Notes under the pieces: generated by a model | What the model was told of the DNA's origin: nothing | Database searches by the model: none | The model's input: the letters and a program-made list of their open reading frames with translations, nothing else | Program-made: the position numbers and the translations under genes | In this document: positions 8,821-17,902 of the stretch, piece by piece | Numbering within the stretch: position 1 is the first letter of the stretch | Layout of the letters: each line of letters opens with the position of its first letter | Origin: Flavobacteriales bacterium | GTDB taxonomy: Bacteria; Bacteroidota; Bacteroidia; Flavobacteriales_D; Crocinitomicaceae | NCBI GenBank assembly: GCA_018883325.1 | Contig: VEQH01000021.1 | Span: forward strand, 1 to 50,800 | Length of the DNA: 50,800 nucleotides | Direction of reading: 5' to 3'

Positions 8821-9570
8821 ATGGATTCGAACATAAAAACAATTATAGTTGATGATGAAGAAAGTGCGAGAGATGTAATTAAGAATCTCTTGGTCCGTTT
8901 TTGTCCCGATATTGAAATCGTTGCGATTTGTAAAAGTGTTCCTGAAGCGGTAGAATCCATCAAAATAAATCAACCACAATTGGTGTTTTTAGATATTGAA
9001 ATGCCCAATTATGCAGGGTTTGAAATATTAAATTTCTTTGAGGAAGTAAATTTTGAAATCGTTTTTATTACCGCCTATGAGCAATACGCAATAAAGGCTT
9101 TTGAAATATCAGCCATTGATTATTTGCTAAAACCTGTGGAAATAGATCGCTTGAAAAAGGCGGTTGAAAAGGTGAAATTGCAAGTTAATTCCAAAATCCA
9201 AAAAGAGCGTTTAGAAGTTTTATCAGAAGCAATAACGTCAAAGAAAATCAAAAATTTAGTGATTCAAGATAAAGGTGAACAGATTGTTTGTCCGTTGGAC
9301 GAAGTCATTGCTTTTGAAGCACTTGAATCTTATTGCACAGTGCATACAAATACGAGAAAGTATGTTCAAAGCAAAAATCTAAAGCATTTTGAAATGTTGT
9401 TAGACGAAAATCCAGAATTTATAAGAGTTCACAAATCGTGGATTATCAACACAAAACACATTGTCAAATATTCTAAGTCGGACTTATCAATTATTTTGAA
9501 TAACGACGTTGTGGCAAGGATTTCGAAGTATAAAAAACAAGAATTTGAAGAGATTTTAGCCTATTTGTAA
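8821..9570 (+). CDS. LytTR-family response regulator
   Basis: 249 residues from the ATG at 8821 (MDSNIKTIIVDDEE); the frame is open to a TTG at 8800, but a receiver domain normally begins as chosen. Receiver: acidic pair DD11-12, phospho-acceptor D58 (LVFLDIEMP), Thr in FITAYEQ and Lys in YLLKPVE. A LytTR DNA-binding domain follows (about 145-245: IVCPLDEVIAFEALESYCTVHT, FIRVHKSWIINTKHIV given in parts). Partner of the kinase just upstream. It is the natural candidate to bind the two LytTR-like direct repeats found upstream of the LamG genes. Confidence 0.92.
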   Translation: MDSNIKTIIVDDEESARDVIKNLLVRFCPDIEIVAICKSVPEAVESIKINQPQLVFLDIEMPNYAGFEILNFFEEVNFEIVFITAYEQYAIKAFEISAIDYLLKPVEIDRLKKAVEKVKLQVNSKIQKERLEVLSEAITSKKIKNLVIQDKGEQIVCPLDEVIAFEALESYCTVHTNTRKYVQSKNLKHFEMLLDENPEFIRVHKSWIINTKHIVKYSKSDLSIILNNDVVARISKYKKQEFEEILAYL

Positions 9571-9572
9571 GC

Positions 9573-10595
9573 TTAAAACTTCAGTGATTTCAAGTCTATT
9601 TTTACATCAATTTTAGTCACTTTTTTATCGTTGATGAGTTGCAAGCGTACCTTTTGTTCCTTCGGGAGAATGCTCACAACTCCATAGTGGTTTTCCATCA
9701 CAGGACCACCAATTCGATTGGAATTTGGAGTTGCAAAGTCCCACGATTGCGTTAGTCCGCTTGAGGTCAAATCATAAATAGGGTAGGTTTGTGGGTTGAA
9801 TAATTTCGATAACTCACCGTAATGAACATCACCTGAAATAAAAATTACGCCATTTGCTTTTGTTTTTGCAATTACTTCTAGCATACGCTCACGTTCGTAA
9901 GGGAAATTTGCCCACGCTTCATAACCATTAAATGAAATCCCGAATTGCGTGGAAGAACCAATGATTCGAACATCTGCTTTTTTTCTCAGTTCACTTGTCA
10001 ACCAATACCATTGTTCGTTGCCGAGAAGTGTTGAGTCTTCCTCAAAAATTGGAGTATAATCCAATTGATGACGAAAAATAGTGTCAAAACTGTAAGTTGA
10101 ATCGTAATGTTTGAGGTCGCTTCGGAAAGTTCTACAGTCCAATAAAATGATTTGTACGATCATTTTTTCATGTTCAATCATATACGAAGTGTAGATTCCT
10201 TCGTGATTTCGACGTTCTGATTTTTTAGGCTCTTCAAAGAAATCTAAGAATAACGCTTTTGATTCTTGTTTTTTGGGGTAGTATTTTCCAGCATCATTTT
10301 CACCGTAATCGTGATCGTCCCACGTGGCTAGAATAGTTGTTTTTTTCTTGAGTGCTTTAAAGTTCTTGTTCTTTCCAAGTTTTTTGTATTTGGATTCGAG
10401 CACTTTCATATCTCTTGTGTCACCGTAGATATTGTCGCCCAAGTAAATGAAATAATCAGGTTTAGTTTTGGCAATATCTTTTAGAATGGATAAAGGTTTG
10501 TCTTGATGTCCACAAGAACCAAAAGCGATGCGTAATTCTTGACTTTCGACAAAAAATCCAGTTAAAAGCATGAAAATTAAAGCACCAAATCGCAC
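9573..10595 (-). CDS. PhoD-like alkaline phosphatase / metallophosphoesterase
   Basis: 340 residues with an N-terminal signal peptide (MRFGALIFMLLTGFFVESQE), so exported. Metal-binding motifs of the PhoD-type metallophosphatase fold are visible in order: FGSCGHQD (about 25-32), YLGDNIYGD, WDDHDYGENDAG, and SGDVHYGEL near residue 255. Such enzymes hydrolyse phosphate mono- or diesters extracellularly; the substrate is unknown. It is shorter than classic Bacillus PhoD and resembles the compact Bacteroidetes form. It converges on the LytTR regulator gene, the stops being two bases apart. Confidence 0.85.
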   Translation of the reverse strand: MRFGALIFMLLTGFFVESQELRIAFGSCGHQDKPLSILKDIAKTKPDYFIYLGDNIYGDTRDMKVLESKYKKLGKNKNFKALKKKTTILATWDDHDYGENDAGKYYPKKQESKALFLDFFEEPKKSERRNHEGIYTSYMIEHEKMIVQIILLDCRTFRSDLKHYDSTYSFDTIFRHQLDYTPIFEEDSTLLGNEQWYWLTSELRKKADVRIIGSSTQFGISFNGYEAWANFPYERERMLEVIAKTKANGVIFISGDVHYGELSKLFNPQTYPIYDLTSSGLTQSWDFATPNSNRIGGPVMENHYGVVSILPKEQKVRLQLINDKKVTKIDVKIDLKSLKF

Positions 10596-10705
10596 TGAAA
10601 AAATTTTTTCAAGGTTAATAAAAAACGCTCAATTAAAGTTCGTTACTAAAATTAAGAAATTAACAGGTTTTGAAGATGCGCACGTTTCAATTTTTTCTAA
10701 ATTTA

Positions 10706-10785
10706 GAGTCTGTTTAAATTTTATAAAACGAATTCAAAACCAAAAAGAAACATAACAAAAGATTATATAAATTTTAATCAGGCTC
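10706..10785 (+). mobile_element. MITE-like element, copy 1 (internally deleted, 80 bp)
   Basis: Left end GAGTCTGTTTAAATTTTATA and right end ...TTTTAATCAGGCTC are the ends of the repeat family also at 12976, 24189 and 39941. It is flanked on both sides by TTA (10703-10705 and 10786-10788), a possible target duplication. The middle part found in the 162-bp copies is missing. Confidence 0.7.
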
Positions 10786-10813
10786 TTATAATCTAAACCT
10801 AATTTTTAAGAAA

Positions 10814-11158
10814 ATGGAAACTGAAAAAAGATACGAATCATTGATGGAGTTTTACCCTTATTACTTGACAGAACACGCAAATTTAACCAATCGCATATTG
10901 CATTTTTGTGGAACAGGAATCGTGATTGCTCTTTTGATTTCTGGAATTTTGCTTGAAAAATACAAGCTTCTTTTCTTTATGCCGCTTGCAGGTTACGGCT
11001 TTGCTTGGGTTGGACACTTTATGATTGAGAAAAATAAACCGGCAACATTCAAATATCCATTTTACAGCCTAGCTTCAGATTTCATTATGTTTTGGCATAT
11101 TCTCACTTTTCAGATTAATGGTAAATTGAAAGCTGCACAAGCGAAGTTTGTTAAGTGA
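10814..11158 (+). CDS. Mpo1-like (DUF962) membrane protein
   Basis: 114 residues. The DUF962/Mpo1 pattern is clear: YPYYLTEHANLTNRILHFCGT at the start (split here as YPYYLTEHANL and TNRILHFCGT), two hydrophobic segments (about 37-53 and 58-75), AWVGHFMIEKNKPATFKYP and MFWHILT near the C-terminus. The conserved histidines are those that in yeast Mpo1, a dioxygenase acting on 2-hydroxy fatty acids, bind iron. Bacterial members are poorly studied, so function is inferred from family only. It stands alone between a MITE copy and the next secreted-protein genes. Confidence 0.82.
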   Translation: METEKRYESLMEFYPYYLTEHANLTNRILHFCGTGIVIALLISGILLEKYKLLFFMPLAGYGFAWVGHFMIEKNKPATFKYPFYSLASDFIMFWHILTFQINGKLKAAQAKFVK

Positions 11159-11281
11159 ATCAATTTAAATTAGTTAAGTCTGAGGATTAATAATTAGAAA
11201 AGAATGCTATTATGGAAAAATAAACTAATTTTAATAAATACTACTGCTTCTTTTTAATCAATACAAAAAACAATCATCAAA

Positions 11282-11809
11282 ATGGGAACACAGAACTTTA
11301 AAACGGGGCTTCTTTTAGTTATGTTATTGCTTCTTTGTAGATTTAATCATGCACAAAATATTCAATTCAACTACACAAATGGTTCTAGTGTGAGTTACAA
11401 TTTGGAAGATGTGCGAAAAATTACTTTTGATGCTGACGTAATGAATTTGTTTTTGTGGGACGGAAGTGTTTTTTCTTGGAATGTAAATACAATTGACAAT
11501 TTCAATTATGAAGAGTCATATTCAAATATTCAAGAATTGTTGAACAATGCGAATGCTTGGAATCTAAATGTTTGTCCGAACCCAACAAATTCAATTTTGA
11601 ATATTAATTTCAATTTGCCAAAAGCGGATGAAGTTTTAATCGGTTTATATGATATAGATGGAAAACCAATCTTGGAAAAAGACTTTGGGAATAAAGTAGC
11701 TGGAGAATATCAAGAAATTCTAGACTTAACCAATATTCCTAATGGAACATACATTTGTCGTATTTCTGGCACCCGAAACATAATAACTAAAAAAGTAATT
11801 AAACATTAA
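11282..11809 (+). CDS. Secreted protein with T9SS type A sorting domain
   Basis: 175 residues: signal peptide (ending FNHAQ), a short N-terminal region (NIQFNYTNGSSVSYNLEDVRKITF, read as NIQFNYTNGSSVSYN then LEDVRKITF) and a C-terminal sorting domain from about residue 97 (CPNPTNSILNINF ... IPNGTYICRISG ... KKVIKH). The N-terminal part resembles that of the next gene (NIYQNNGTVVQIPVNSIDSITY), suggesting a related leader module. It is nine bases upstream of that gene on the same strand, so the two probably form an operon. No catalytic domain is seen. Confidence 0.8.
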   Translation: MGTQNFKTGLLLVMLLLLCRFNHAQNIQFNYTNGSSVSYNLEDVRKITFDADVMNLFLWDGSVFSWNVNTIDNFNYEESYSNIQELLNNANAWNLNVCPNPTNSILNINFNLPKADEVLIGLYDIDGKPILEKDFGNKVAGEYQEILDLTNIPNGTYICRISGTRNIITKKVIKH

Positions 11810-11818
11810 AAGGATAGT

Positions 11819-12913
11819 ATGAAAACAAGAATTATGTTATTAATGTTGCTTTTTATGAGTTCGAAGGCACTAAAAGCGCAAACTATAATGAACATTTACC
11901 AAAATAATGGTACTGTAGTTCAAATCCCCGTGAATTCAATAGATAGTATTACTTATTCAGTTTTAAATATTGGGAATTTAGCAACACTAACAACATTGCC
12001 AATTACTAACCTAACAAGTAACACAGCATCATCAGGAGGTAACATTACCAATGATGGTGGAACCCCAATAACCCAAAGAGGGGTAGTTTGGAGTACATCC
12101 CCGAACCCAACAACTGCTGATAGTTTTACTATTGAGGGAAATGGTACAGGAAGTTTTTCAAGTCAAGTAACTGGGCTTTCTGAAAACATCACTTATTATC
12201 TACGTGCTTATGCCACTAATAGTGACGGTACTGCCTATGGTAATGAATTAAGTTTCAATTTAATTATAAGCAACCCGGGAACTGGAGTAACTTTTGATGG
12301 TTATACTTACTCAAGTATTGTTTTAGGCAACGGACAAGAATGGATGGCTGAGAATTTAAGAACTACAATTTACGCAAATGGAGACCCTATACCTAACATA
12401 GCTGACTCAAATCAATGGTATAATTTAACAACTGATGCATGGTGTCATTACAATAATGACAGCCAATATGAGTATCCTTATGGTAAATTATATAACTGGA
12501 ATGCTGTAAATGACTCACGCAATGTGTGCCCAATAGGATGGCATGTGCCTACTTATGCAGAATGGTGTTTTTTCATTAACTATTTAGACCCAACAGCAAA
12601 TGGTGGCAATAATACAGTTGGTGGTAGTAATGAAAATACTGCTGGAGGGAAAATGAAAAGTATTGGAACACAACATTGGTTGTACCCAAATACAGGTGCA
12701 ACTAATGAAAGTGGATTTTCTGGTCTTCCTGGTGGAGGACGCTATCATGAAGGTCAATTTAGCACAATGGGTAATGCTGGTCATTGGTGGAGTTCTACGG
12801 AGGTTAGTTCTTACCTAGCCTCAACCTGCGCACTTGTATACGATGTTAGTGATGTATTTAATGCTGACTTCGATGTTAGGTTAGGGCTTTCTGTTCGTTG
12901 TTTGAAGGACTAA
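11819..12913 (+). CDS. Secreted FISUMP-domain protein
   Basis: 364 residues: signal peptide (MKTRIMLLMLLFMSSKALKAQ, approximately 1-21), the same short N-terminal motif as the preceding gene, a fibronectin-like segment (about 55-150; VTGLSENITYYLRAYATNS), and a C-terminal Fibrobacter-succinogenes-major-paralogous (FISUMP) domain: GQEWMAENLRTT, YPYGKLYNWNAV, VCPIGWHVPT, GFSGLPGGGRY, WWSSTE, and the final SVRCLKD. FISUMP proteins are common secreted proteins of Bacteroidetes and Fibrobacteres without known activity. No T9SS domain is visible at its end; export after Sec is unclear. Confidence 0.85.
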   Translation: MKTRIMLLMLLFMSSKALKAQTIMNIYQNNGTVVQIPVNSIDSITYSVLNIGNLATLTTLPITNLTSNTASSGGNITNDGGTPITQRGVVWSTSPNPTTADSFTIEGNGTGSFSSQVTGLSENITYYLRAYATNSDGTAYGNELSFNLIISNPGTGVTFDGYTYSSIVLGNGQEWMAENLRTTIYANGDPIPNIADSNQWYNLTTDAWCHYNNDSQYEYPYGKLYNWNAVNDSRNVCPIGWHVPTYAEWCFFINYLDPTANGGNNTVGGSNENTAGGKMKSIGTQHWLYPNTGATNESGFSGLPGGGRYHEGQFSTMGNAGHWWSSTEVSSYLASTCALVYDVSDVFNADFDVRLGLSVRCLKD

Positions 12914-13317
12914 TAAAATTGATTAATATTTGTTAGGACATAGATTACTTTTTAAAAAACCGATTTGGATGTATAGAGCCTGTTTAAATTTTATAAAACG
13001 AATTTGTTGTAGAGTATTTTTGAGTAAGAAAAGGCGGATGTTGCAGTCATAATGGAATAATTCTGACGAAAAAATCCAACGAATTCGGAACCAAAAAGAA
13101 TAATAACAAAGAAATTAGATGAATTTTAAACATGCACATAATCTAGTTGGCTTTATTTAAATGGAAATCCTAAGTATTCAAATTCAAAAACGAATGCTTT
13201 AAATAATCTTCTAAATAGCTGTTTTTTAGCTTCAAAAACTGTACTAATTTTAGTTTTCAACAACGACAAATTATGGCTATTAATTGACGTAATTTTATAC
13301 TCCAATTTTGAAAAAGC
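12914..13317 (+). other. Intergenic region holding a MITE copy
   Basis: About 400 bases without a gene between the FISUMP gene and dnaE. The first half is the 162-bp repeat at 12976-13137; the rest is AT-rich upstream sequence of dnaE. Confidence 0.6.
12976..13137 (+). mobile_element. MITE-like element, copy 2 (~162 bp)
   Basis: Begins GAGCCTGTTTAAATTTTATA and ends ...GAATTTTAAACATGCAC, a decayed right end (CAGGCTC in other copies). The internal sequence matches copy 3 (24189-24350) in inverse orientation, including the AACGAATTTGTT and GAATTCG...CCAAAAAGAA segments. It encodes no protein. Confidence 0.72.
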
Positions 13318-16300
13318 ATGTACCTCATATTTGATACCGAAACTACAGGTTTACCAAGGAATTTTAACGCTCCAATTACCGACACAAGCAATTGGCCGCG
13401 AGTGATTCAGTTGGCTTGGCAGTTACACGATGATTTAGGAAACGTAATTGAACACAAGGATTTTTTGATTAAACCAAAAGATTTCACAATTCCTTTCGAT
13501 GCGGAACGAGTGCATGGTATTTCAACTGAATTGGCAAAGCAAGGTGGAGAAGAGTTAGAAGACGTGCTTTTCTTGTTCAAAAAAGTACTTCAAAAAGCAA
13601 AATTCATCGTTGGTCACAACTTGAAATTTGACGTTAATGTAATGGGTTGTGAGTTTGTCAGAGCGGGAGAAGAATCACCATTAGAGAAAATGCCAGTTTT
13701 AGATACGTGTACCGAAGAATCGGCTAAGTTGCTCGCTTTAATTGAGTTTTTTAAAAATGGTGACAAAGGCAGAACGAAAACCGACAAATACGACAAACCG
13801 ATTCTACTCAATGGTCAACCTGAAATCGAAAGTCAATTTTTCAAAAGTTTTCCAGCGCCAAAAGCAATTTTAGATTTACAAACGAATTATCAAGATTGGG
13901 GACAAGTTTCGGTTGAAAATCGTTTGGCGATTTATCAAGAAATGCGCAAACAAAAATTCCCAACTTTAGGTGAGTTACACAGCGCATTATTTAATGAAAC
14001 GTTTGCAGAAGCTCACAATGCAACAGCCGATGTGGAGGCAACAACTCGCTGTTTTTTGGAAATGTTGCGCAAAGAACATTATTCACTCGAAGAATTATTG
14101 CAACAGCCTGGTTATTTCGAGAATTTCAAAGAAAATAACCCACATCCAATCAAGCCAATTGGATTGGTTCATACGAATCTGAAAGAAGAAAGTGCGAAAC
14201 TTAAAGAGGCGCACGAGCCGAAAGAAAAACAAATAAAAGTTGTAAGTGACGAACAATTAGTTGGACTTCAAAATTTACCTTTTGCTCACTTGCACAATCA
14301 TTCGCAATATTCTATTTTACAGTCCACTTCGGAAATTAAGGCCCTTATAAATGCGACTGCAAAAATGGGAATGGAAGCAGTTGCGTTGACCGATACAGGA
14401 AATATGATGGCAGCTTTTCACTTTGAGAAAGCGGCAAGTGCCTATAATTCAAGTCTTAAAAAAGAACGTGCAGAAGCTGAAGAAAAAGGTGAAGCTTTTA
14501 CAAAAAAAGAAATTTTACCCATTATCGGTTGTGAATTCAATGTTTGTAGAAATCTGAATGATAAAACACAAAAAGATAATGGTTATCAAATAGTTATACT
14601 TGCAAAAAACAAAGCAGGTTATCAAAACTTAATTAAGTTGGCTTCTATTGCCTACACAAAAGGAATGTACTACGTTCCACGCATTGACAAAGAAGCAATT
14701 GAACAATACAAAAATGACTTGATCGTATTATCAGGAAACTTGTACGGAGAAATTCCAAGTTTACTGCTGAACGTTGGTGAAACACAAGCTGAGGAAGCTC
14801 TTTTGTGGTGGAAAGCGCAGTTTGGAGAAGATTTTTACATTGAGTTAAGTCGTCACAATCTGGAAGTTGAAGACCGTGTAAATGCGACTTTGGTAAACTT
14901 GGCAAGAAAACACAATGTGAAAATTGTTGCTACAAATAATACCTTTTACATCAATCGGGAAGATGCAGAAGCACACGATGTTTTGCTGTGTGTAAAAGAC
15001 AACGAATTGGTTGAAACGGAAAAGGGTAGAGGCCGAGGGTTTCGCTTTGGACTCGAAAATGATGAATATTATTTCAAGTCGAAGGATGAAATGATTGCTT
15101 TGTTTAGCGACTTACCTGAAGCGATTGAAAATGTTGCCGAAATAATTGGAAAATGTGAACATTATGCCTTAGCAAGAAACGTACTTTTACCTGCTTTTGA
15201 TATTCCGGCTGAGTTTACAGATCCACAAGATGCTGAGGATGGCGGAAAAAGGGGTGAAAATAATTATTTACGTCATTTAACTTACGAAGGAGCAAAAAAA
15301 CGCTATCCTGAAATTACGGACGGAATTCGTGAACGTATTGATTTTGAGTTGGCAACAGTTGAGAAAACAGGATATCCAGGTTACTTTTTGATTGTACAAG
15401 ATTTTTGTCAAGCGGCGAGAGAAATGGGAGTTTCCGTCGGTCCAGGTCGTGGTTCGGCAGCAGGTTCTGTTGTTGCTTATTGCACTGGAATTACGAATGT
15501 TGACCCGATAAAATACGACCTACTCTTTGAGCGTTTCTTGAATCCAGATCGTATTTCGATGCCCGATATTGATATTGATTTCGATGATGAAGGTCGTGGT
15601 CGAGTGATAGATTATGTAATCAATAAATACGGCGCAAATCAAGTTGCACAAATCATAACTTATGGAACGATGGCAGCGAAATCATCCGTGAGAGATGCTG
15701 CGCGTGTTATGAATTTACCTTTGCCTGAAGCCGATCGCTTGGCGAAATTGTTGCCCGATATTTCACTGAAAAAATTGTTTTCATTCACCGAAGAACAATT
15801 GGTTGACAAACTACGTAATCAAGATGAAGTCAACAATGCAAATGAATTGCGTCGAATTGCACAAGGAACAGATTTACAAGCTAAAGTGCTGCAACGAGCA
15901 ATGGCAATCGAAGGTTCTGTGCGAAATACAGGAATTCACGCTTGTGGAGTTATTATTACGCCTGATGATTTAACGAATTTCGTGCCCGTTGCAACAGCAA
16001 AGGATTCCGACATGGTTTGTACGCAATACGATAACTCGGTTGCAGAATCTGCTGGTTTGCTGAAAATGGACTTCTTGGGATTAAAAACTTTGACTTTAAT
16101 CAAACATGCAGTTAAAAATGTCAAACAACGTCACGGAATCGACCTTGATCCTGATACTTTTCCAATCGATGACGAGAAAACGTATGAGCTTTTTCAACGT
16201 GGTGAAACAGTAGGGATTTTCCAATACGAATCTCCTGGAATGCAAAAGTATTTGAAGGATTTGAAGCCAACGAAATTCGCCGATTTGATTGCCATGAACG

Positions 16301-17865
16301 CCTTGTATCGTCCGGGACCGATTGAGTACATTCCTTCATTTATTAGAAGAAAACATGGAGAGGAAGAAATTGTATATGATCTAGCCGACTGTGAAGATAA
16401 CTTGAAAGAAACGTACGGAATTACGGTTTACCAAGAGCAAGTTATGTTATTGTCGCAGCGATTGAGTGATTTTACAAAAGGTGATGCAGATACTTTGCGT
16501 AAGGCGATGGGGAAAAAAGACCGTCCGACCTTGGATAAAATGAAACCAATTTTCTTAGAAAGAGGAAAAGCCAAGGGACACGATGTTGCAAAATTGGAGA
16601 AAATTTGGAAAGACTGGGAAGCATTTGCATCTTACGCTTTCAATAAATCTCACTCGACTTGTTATGCTTGGGTTGCCTATCAAACTGCTTATCTGAAAGC
16701 GAATTATCCAGCTGAATACATGGCTTCTGTGTTGAGTAACAACATGAACGACATCAAGCAAGTTTCCTTTTTCATGGAAGAATGTAAGCGAATGGGTGTG
16801 GAGGTTTTGAGTCCAGATATTAATGAATCGGAATATGCTTTCACTGTAAATAAAGAAGGCGCGATTCGCTTTGGTTTAGGAGCAATTAAAGGTTTGGGAA
16901 GTGCGCCGATTGAAGCCATTGTTGATGAGCGAAAAAAAGGAAATTTCAAATCAATTTTTGACCTTACAAAACGCATCAACCTTAGAATTTGCAACAAACG
17001 CGCTTTTGAAAGTTTGGCTTATGCAGGAGGTTTTGACTCCTTTCAAAATGTACATCGTGCACAATATTTTGCGATGGATGCCAACAACAGAACTTTTTTA
17101 GAAAACGCTGTGAAATACGGCGCAAGTTTTCAAGAATCGCAATCGTCGGCACAAGCTTCGATGTTTGGCGAATCAACAGGGACAACAATGCCTGAGCCAC
17201 AAATACCAAAATGCGACGAATGGTCTGCAATTTACAAACTCAACCGCGAAAAAGAAGTTGTTGGAATCTTTATTTCAGGTCATCCATTAGATGAATTTAA
17301 AGTGGAAATCGATTCGTTTTGTAAAGGTTCTGTGGCAGTTCTCAATGATTTGAAACCGCACCTCAATCAAAGTTTTACAATAGCGGCAGTTGTTTCAGCA
17401 AGTGAACAACGTTTCACCAAAAAAGGCGATCCATTCTCAACATTGACGCTTGAAGATTACTCAGACAGTTCACGCTTATTTTTATTCAGTGAAAATCATT
17501 TGCGTTTCAAACATTTTGCAGAGCCAGGAACTTTTGTTGTAATCACAGGAAGAGTAGAAATCCCAAGACATCGGCAAGAACCAGAATTTGTGATTGGTAC
17601 CATTGAGTTATTGCAAGAATTACGCGATAAAAAAGCAAAAGCGGTAAACATCCGTATTTCAAACAGCGAATTGTCTTTCCTGTTGATTGAAGCAATAAAT
17701 GAAGTTATCAATGAAAATATTGGAAATGTAAATTTGAAGTTTATCGTTTACGATAGCATTGAAGGATTTGAAATTGAAATGCCTTCGCGTTCAGTAAAAG
17801 TGAAACCTAGCAATGATTTATTTAAGAAACTTGCGAAATTAGGAGTTGAATTTAGCTTGAATTAA
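13318..17865 (+). CDS. dnaE: DNA polymerase III subunit alpha with N-terminal DEDDh exonuclease domain
   Basis: Replicative polymerase of 1515 residues. N-terminal DnaQ-like 3'-5' exonuclease (about 1-250): FDTETTG with D6 and E8, VGHNLKFDV, and HNATADVEAT. A PHP domain follows (from about 323, FAHLHNHSQYSILQ), then the polymerase palm with the catalytic aspartates in PDIDIDF (749-755), GPGRGSAAGS, a helix-hairpin-helix region and an OB domain. A fused proofreading domain at the N-terminus of a PHP-bearing alpha subunit is a known arrangement in Bacteroidetes and explains the length against about 1160 in E. coli DnaE. Start ATG at 13318 directly precedes the exonuclease motif. It is monocistronic or followed by the sensor gene, which has its own promoter. 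Confidence 0.95.
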   Translation: MYLIFDTETTGLPRNFNAPITDTSNWPRVIQLAWQLHDDLGNVIEHKDFLIKPKDFTIPFDAERVHGISTELAKQGGEELEDVLFLFKKVLQKAKFIVGHNLKFDVNVMGCEFVRAGEESPLEKMPVLDTCTEESAKLLALIEFFKNGDKGRTKTDKYDKPILLNGQPEIESQFFKSFPAPKAILDLQTNYQDWGQVSVENRLAIYQEMRKQKFPTLGELHSALFNETFAEAHNATADVEATTRCFLEMLRKEHYSLEELLQQPGYFENFKENNPHPIKPIGLVHTNLKEESAKLKEAHEPKEKQIKVVSDEQLVGLQNLPFAHLHNHSQYSILQSTSEIKALINATAKMGMEAVALTDTGNMMAAFHFEKAASAYNSSLKKERAEAEEKGEAFTKKEILPIIGCEFNVCRNLNDKTQKDNGYQIVILAKNKAGYQNLIKLASIAYTKGMYYVPRIDKEAIEQYKNDLIVLSGNLYGEIPSLLLNVGETQAEEALLWWKAQFGEDFYIELSRHNLEVEDRVNATLVNLARKHNVKIVATNNTFYINREDAEAHDVLLCVKDNELVETEKGRGRGFRFGLENDEYYFKSKDEMIALFSDLPEAIENVAEIIGKCEHYALARNVLLPAFDIPAEFTDPQDAEDGGKRGENNYLRHLTYEGAKKRYPEITDGIRERIDFELATVEKTGYPGYFLIVQDFCQAAREMGVSVGPGRGSAAGSVVAYCTGITNVDPIKYDLLFERFLNPDRISMPDIDIDFDDEGRGRVIDYVINKYGANQVAQIITYGTMAAKSSVRDAARVMNLPLPEADRLAKLLPDISLKKLFSFTEEQLVDKLRNQDEVNNANELRRIAQGTDLQAKVLQRAMAIEGSVRNTGIHACGVIITPDDLTNFVPVATAKDSDMVCTQYDNSVAESAGLLKMDFLGLKTLTLIKHAVKNVKQRHGIDLDPDTFPIDDEKTYELFQRGETVGIFQYESPGMQKYLKDLKPTKFADLIAMNALYRPGPIEYIPSFIRRKHGEEEIVYDLADCEDNLKETYGITVYQEQVMLLSQRLSDFTKGDADTLRKAMGKKDRPTLDKMKPIFLERGKAKGHDVAKLEKIWKDWEAFASYAFNKSHSTCYAWVAYQTAYLKANYPAEYMASVLSNNMNDIKQVSFFMEECKRMGVEVLSPDINESEYAFTVNKEGAIRFGLGAIKGLGSAPIEAIVDERKKGNFKSIFDLTKRINLRICNKRAFESLAYAGGFDSFQNVHRAQYFAMDANNRTFLENAVKYGASFQESQSSAQASMFGESTGTTMPEPQIPKCDEWSAIYKLNREKEVVGIFISGHPLDEFKVEIDSFCKGSVAVLNDLKPHLNQSFTIAAVVSASEQRFTKKGDPFSTLTLEDYSDSSRLFLFSENHLRFKHFAEPGTFVVITGRVEIPRHRQEPEFVIGTIELLQELRDKKAKAVNIRISNSELSFLLIEAINEVINENIGNVNLKFIVYDSIEGFEIEMPSRSVKVKPSNDLFKKLAKLGVEFSLN

Positions 17866-17887
17866 ACTATCTTTCCGTTTAATTTTG
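17857..17887 (+). promoter_or_regulatory. Promoter of the TPR sensor kinase gene
   Basis: TTG at 17857-17859 (-33) and TAATTTTG at 17880-17887 (-7) are 20 bp apart, a full match to the Bacteroidetes sigma-A type. It overlaps the end of dnaE and predicts a leader of about 10 nt before ATG 17903. Confidence 0.6.
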
Positions 17888-17902
17888 GTCTAAACCTTTT
17901 GA

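Noticed and set aside
9124..9132. TTGCTAAA inside the LytTR regulator gene
   Set aside because: Single half-site within coding sequence, no second copy at 12-bp spacing; the same holds for TTTAGCAA near 32198 inside the GT9 gene.
10570..10755. 61-residue plus-strand frame
   Set aside because: It overlaps the start of the PhoD-like gene and runs into MITE copy 1; no protein features.
16555..17230. Several minus-strand frames of 68-97 residues opposite dnaE
   Set aside because: They are shadows of the conserved dnaE frame; no independent starts or known motifs.
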